DNA from: CAVTJL01 sp963735065
GTDB taxonomy: Bacteria; Pseudomonadota; Alphaproteobacteria; Geminicoccales; Geminicoccaceae
Assembly (NCBI GenBank): GCA_963735065.1
Contig: CAVTJL010000001.1
Coordinates: forward strand, 496,001 to 560,000
Direction: 5' to 3'
Length of the DNA stretch: 64,000 bases
Positions 62,101-64,000 of the stretch are shown piece after piece (within the stretch, counting starts at the first letter, position 1; each line of letters begins with the position of its first letter). Position numbers and translations under genes: made by a program. The notes beneath the pieces were generated by a model. That model saw only the letters and a list, made by a program, of their open reading frames with translations, searched no databases and was not told where the DNA came from.

Positions 62101-63232
62101 TCAGCCGCCGCCCCAGACGAGATAGGCGAACGCATCGGCGATGCGGCCGATCATGCCAGCCTTCGGAACGTCGTTGGCCGCGTAGAGCGGGACGATGCGT
62201 GTCGTGATGCCGGGTGCCGCGATCTCGATCTCGCCCAGCTTCTGGCCCTTTGCGATGGGAGCCGGCAGCGGAGCCGCATAGCGCAGCGTCACCGAGAGCC
62301 CCTTGCGCGCGTCCCGCGACAGCACGGCGCTGACGGGCCCCTCCGCCACCAGCGGCACGGTCGGGGCGGCACCCAGCCACACCCGGGGCGTCGCTACCGC
62401 CTGCCCGGCCGCGAAGATGGTGTATTGCTGGAAATCCCGGAAGCCGTAGTCGAGCACCCGCTCGCCCTCCGAGCGGCGCTGCTGCACCGAGTTCGAGCCC
62501 GGCCAGGACCAGGATGATGCGGCGCCCGTCCCGCTCGGCGGAGGCGACGAGCCCATAGCCCGCGGCATCGGTGAAGCCGGTCTTCATGCCGTCGACGCCG
62601 GGCACGCCCGCCTCCAGCAGCGGGTTGCGGTTCCGCTGGGTGATGCCGCTGTAGGTGAAGGTCTTCTCGGCAAAGATCGGATAGTATTCGGGGTAGTCGT
62701 GGATGATGCGGTGGGCGAGCGTGGCGAGGTCGCGCACGCTCATCATGTCGCTCGGGTCGGCCGGCAGGCCGGTCGCGTTGACGAAGCTGCTGTGCTCGAG
62801 GCCGATCGCCTTGGCCTGCTCGTTCATGCGCTGGGCGAAAGCGTCCTCGCTGCCGGCCAGCGCCTCGGCGAGGACGACGCAGGCGTCATTGCCCGAATCG
62901 ACGATCACGCCACGCAGCAGGTCCGACACCTTCACCCGGTCGCCGACCTTGACGAACATCTTCGAGCCGCCGGTTCGCCACGCCTTGGCGCTCACCGGCA
63001 GCTCGTCGTCGAGCTTCAGGTTCCCGCTCTTCAGCCGCGAGAAGACGAGGTCGAGCGTCATGAGCTTGGTGAGCGAGGCCGGCGGGCGCGCCTCGTCGGG
63101 GTCCTTCGCCATCAGGACGTCGCCCGAGGCGTAGTCGATCATGATCGCCGCCTTGGCGGCGGTATCGAAGGCCGCCGCCGGCCGTGCCGCGAGCAGCAGG
63201 ACCAGCAGCGACAGGGACCAGAGGCGAGGCAT
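62101..63232 (-). pseudogene. dacF: Frameshifted D-alanyl-D-alanine carboxypeptidase
   Basis: A PBP5/DacF-type enzyme from ATG 63232 (GAGAGGAG upstream) with signal peptide LWSLSLLVLLLAARPAAA. Active-site motifs are intact: SLTK (S53-K56), SGN (S113-N115) and KTG (K217-G219). One extra base at about 62494 (GGGCTCGAACTC) breaks the frame after ...RRIILVLAGL. Without it the chain continues NSVQQRRSEGERVLDYGFRDFQQYTIFAAGQ to the end at 62101. The catalytic domain is complete before the break; the C-terminal stalk domain would be lost. It trims peptidoglycan stem peptides in the periplasm. Confidence 0.88.
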
Positions 63233-63284
63233 GCCGAGCGCTCCTCTCACGCGGGCCCGACAATGGCGTCCGATCCGAGGCGGC

Positions 63285-64000
63285 TCAACAGGCGCTGTCG
63301 GGCACGCCCGACGCCGACGTCAGGAATGCATCACCATAGCCCCGCGCACGCACGGTCTGCAGCAGCGCTTCCGCCGCCTTGGTGCCGTCGACGGGCCCCA
63401 CCCGCACCTTGGCGACCGCCGTCCCGTTGACGAAGGCCGGCACGATATGGACGGTGCGCAGGCCGGCCAGCCGCTCCTGCGCCGCCGTTATCGTCGTCGT
63501 CTCGCTGAAGGCGCCGACCTGGACGAACTGCGGGCCGGCGATGCAGGCCTGGGCGCTCGCGAGCTGCACCCTCGGGGCCGCCTCCTTCATGGGTGCCGGG
63601 GCCGGCACCGGGCCGGGAGCGCGGCCCGACCCGAAGGGCGCACGGGAGGATGGAGCAAGCTGCGCGACGACCACCGGCGCCTGAGACGGCTCGGCACGCG
63701 CGACCGCCACGGGCGGGGCCGGGGCCGTCGTCGGCGGCGCCGTGGGTGCGGGTGCCAAGACGGGTGGCGGCTCATTGCCATCGGCCGGCCCCAGGAACGT
63801 GACCCGCACCTTGGCCAGACCCTGGCGCTGATAGCCGAGCCTCCGCGCTGCGGCCTCGGAAAGATCGATCAGCCGGTTGTCGACGAACGGCCCGCGGTCG
63901 TTGACGCGCACCACGATGGATCGGCCGTTCTCGAGGTTCGTCACGCGGACGAGACTGGGGATGGGCAGGGTCGGATGGGCGGCGCTGATCTTGTTCTTGT
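63285..64000 (-). CDS. rlpA: RlpA septal lytic transglycosylase (partial)
   Basis: The gene runs off the right edge, so the N-terminus is missing. The visible part has the end of the RlpA double-psi beta-barrel (SAAHPTLPIPSLVRVTN; VRVNDRGPFVDNRLIDLSEAAARRLG, catalytic Asp in NDRGPF), a long Pro/Ala linker (PAPTAPPTTAPAPP), then a C-terminal SPOR domain (QFVQVGAFSETTTITAAQERLAGLRTVHIVPAFVNGTAVAKVRVGPVDG). RlpA cleaves denuded glycan at the division septum in the periplasm. It is first visible gene of the run toward dacF-tmk. Confidence 0.92.
   Translation of the reverse strand, partial: KNKISAAHPTLPIPSLVRVTNLENGRSIVVRVNDRGPFVDNRLIDLSEAAARRLGYQRQGLAKVRVTFLGPADGNEPPPVLAPAPTAPPTTAPAPPVAVARAEPSQAPVVVAQLAPSSRAPFGSGRAPGPVPAPAPMKEAAPRVQLASAQACIAGPQFVQVGAFSETTTITAAQERLAGLRTVHIVPAFVNGTAVAKVRVGPVDGTKAAEALLQTVRARGYGDAFLTSASGVPDSAC

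Overview
The window comes from a very GC-rich alphaproteobacterium. The evidence is an IscR-like regulator followed by sufBCD-sufS-sufT, a groESL operon with a CIRCE operator, a short (429 aa) prolyl-tRNA synthetase next to lolCE-lolD, and the order rlpA-dacF-tmk-holB-metG-tatD-MBL. An affiliation near Rhodospirillales/Geminicoccales is my guess from overall protein flavour and was not tested. I found no tRNA, rRNA, insertion sequence, prophage or CRISPR array.

0-15 kb is mainly housekeeping: zapE, a CoA-transferase and a divergent UbiA-like membrane protein (minus strand), then the suf Fe-S assembly operon with an apparent autoregulatory operator, groESL with CIRCE, a small helix-turn-helix protein behind a possibly leaderless promoter, a patch of palindromic intergenic repeats, and rpiA.

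15-28 kb holds a cold-shock protein, a zinc-type CDF exporter and a LuxR-type regulator with palindromic sites upstream. Next comes a translationally coupled pair of MutS-like ATPases that lack mismatch-recognition domains, divergent from a SABATH-type carboxyl methyltransferase. A large exported protein of unknown function and a ChaA-type antiporter follow.

27-31 kb carries an ECF sigma/zinc-finger anti-sigma pair facing a metallophosphoesterase-cupredoxin pair across a mirrored GGGAATAA element, then a DUF1778/GNAT toxin-antitoxin pair with a striking double palindrome upstream. 31-38 kb is a GntR-controlled CUT2 sugar ABC transporter operon with an SMP-30 lactonase and an L-gulonate-3-dehydrogenase-like enzyme, probably for uptake and oxidation of a sugar or sugar acid.

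38-54 kb has redox enzymes (VOC, PRISE-type reductase, two Gfo/Idh/MocA proteins), lolD-lolCE-proS, a small archaic (Csu-like) chaperone-usher pilus operon with a frameshifted usher, a class III adenylate cyclase with a TPR tail, an orphan Rap1a/Tai-like immunity protein, a YedK/HMCES DNA-crosslink protein and a frameshifted phosphotransferase-kinase. 54-64 kb holds cysK-sseA, then on the minus strand the conserved rlpA(partial)-dacF-tmk-holB-metG-tatD-MBL-GNAT run.

Five apparent single-base insertions break four otherwise well-conserved genes between about 46.5 and 62.5 kb (usher, phosphotransferase-kinase twice, tatD, dacF), while genes before 45 kb look intact. This could be local sequence error or real decay and should be resolved before the broken genes are interpreted.
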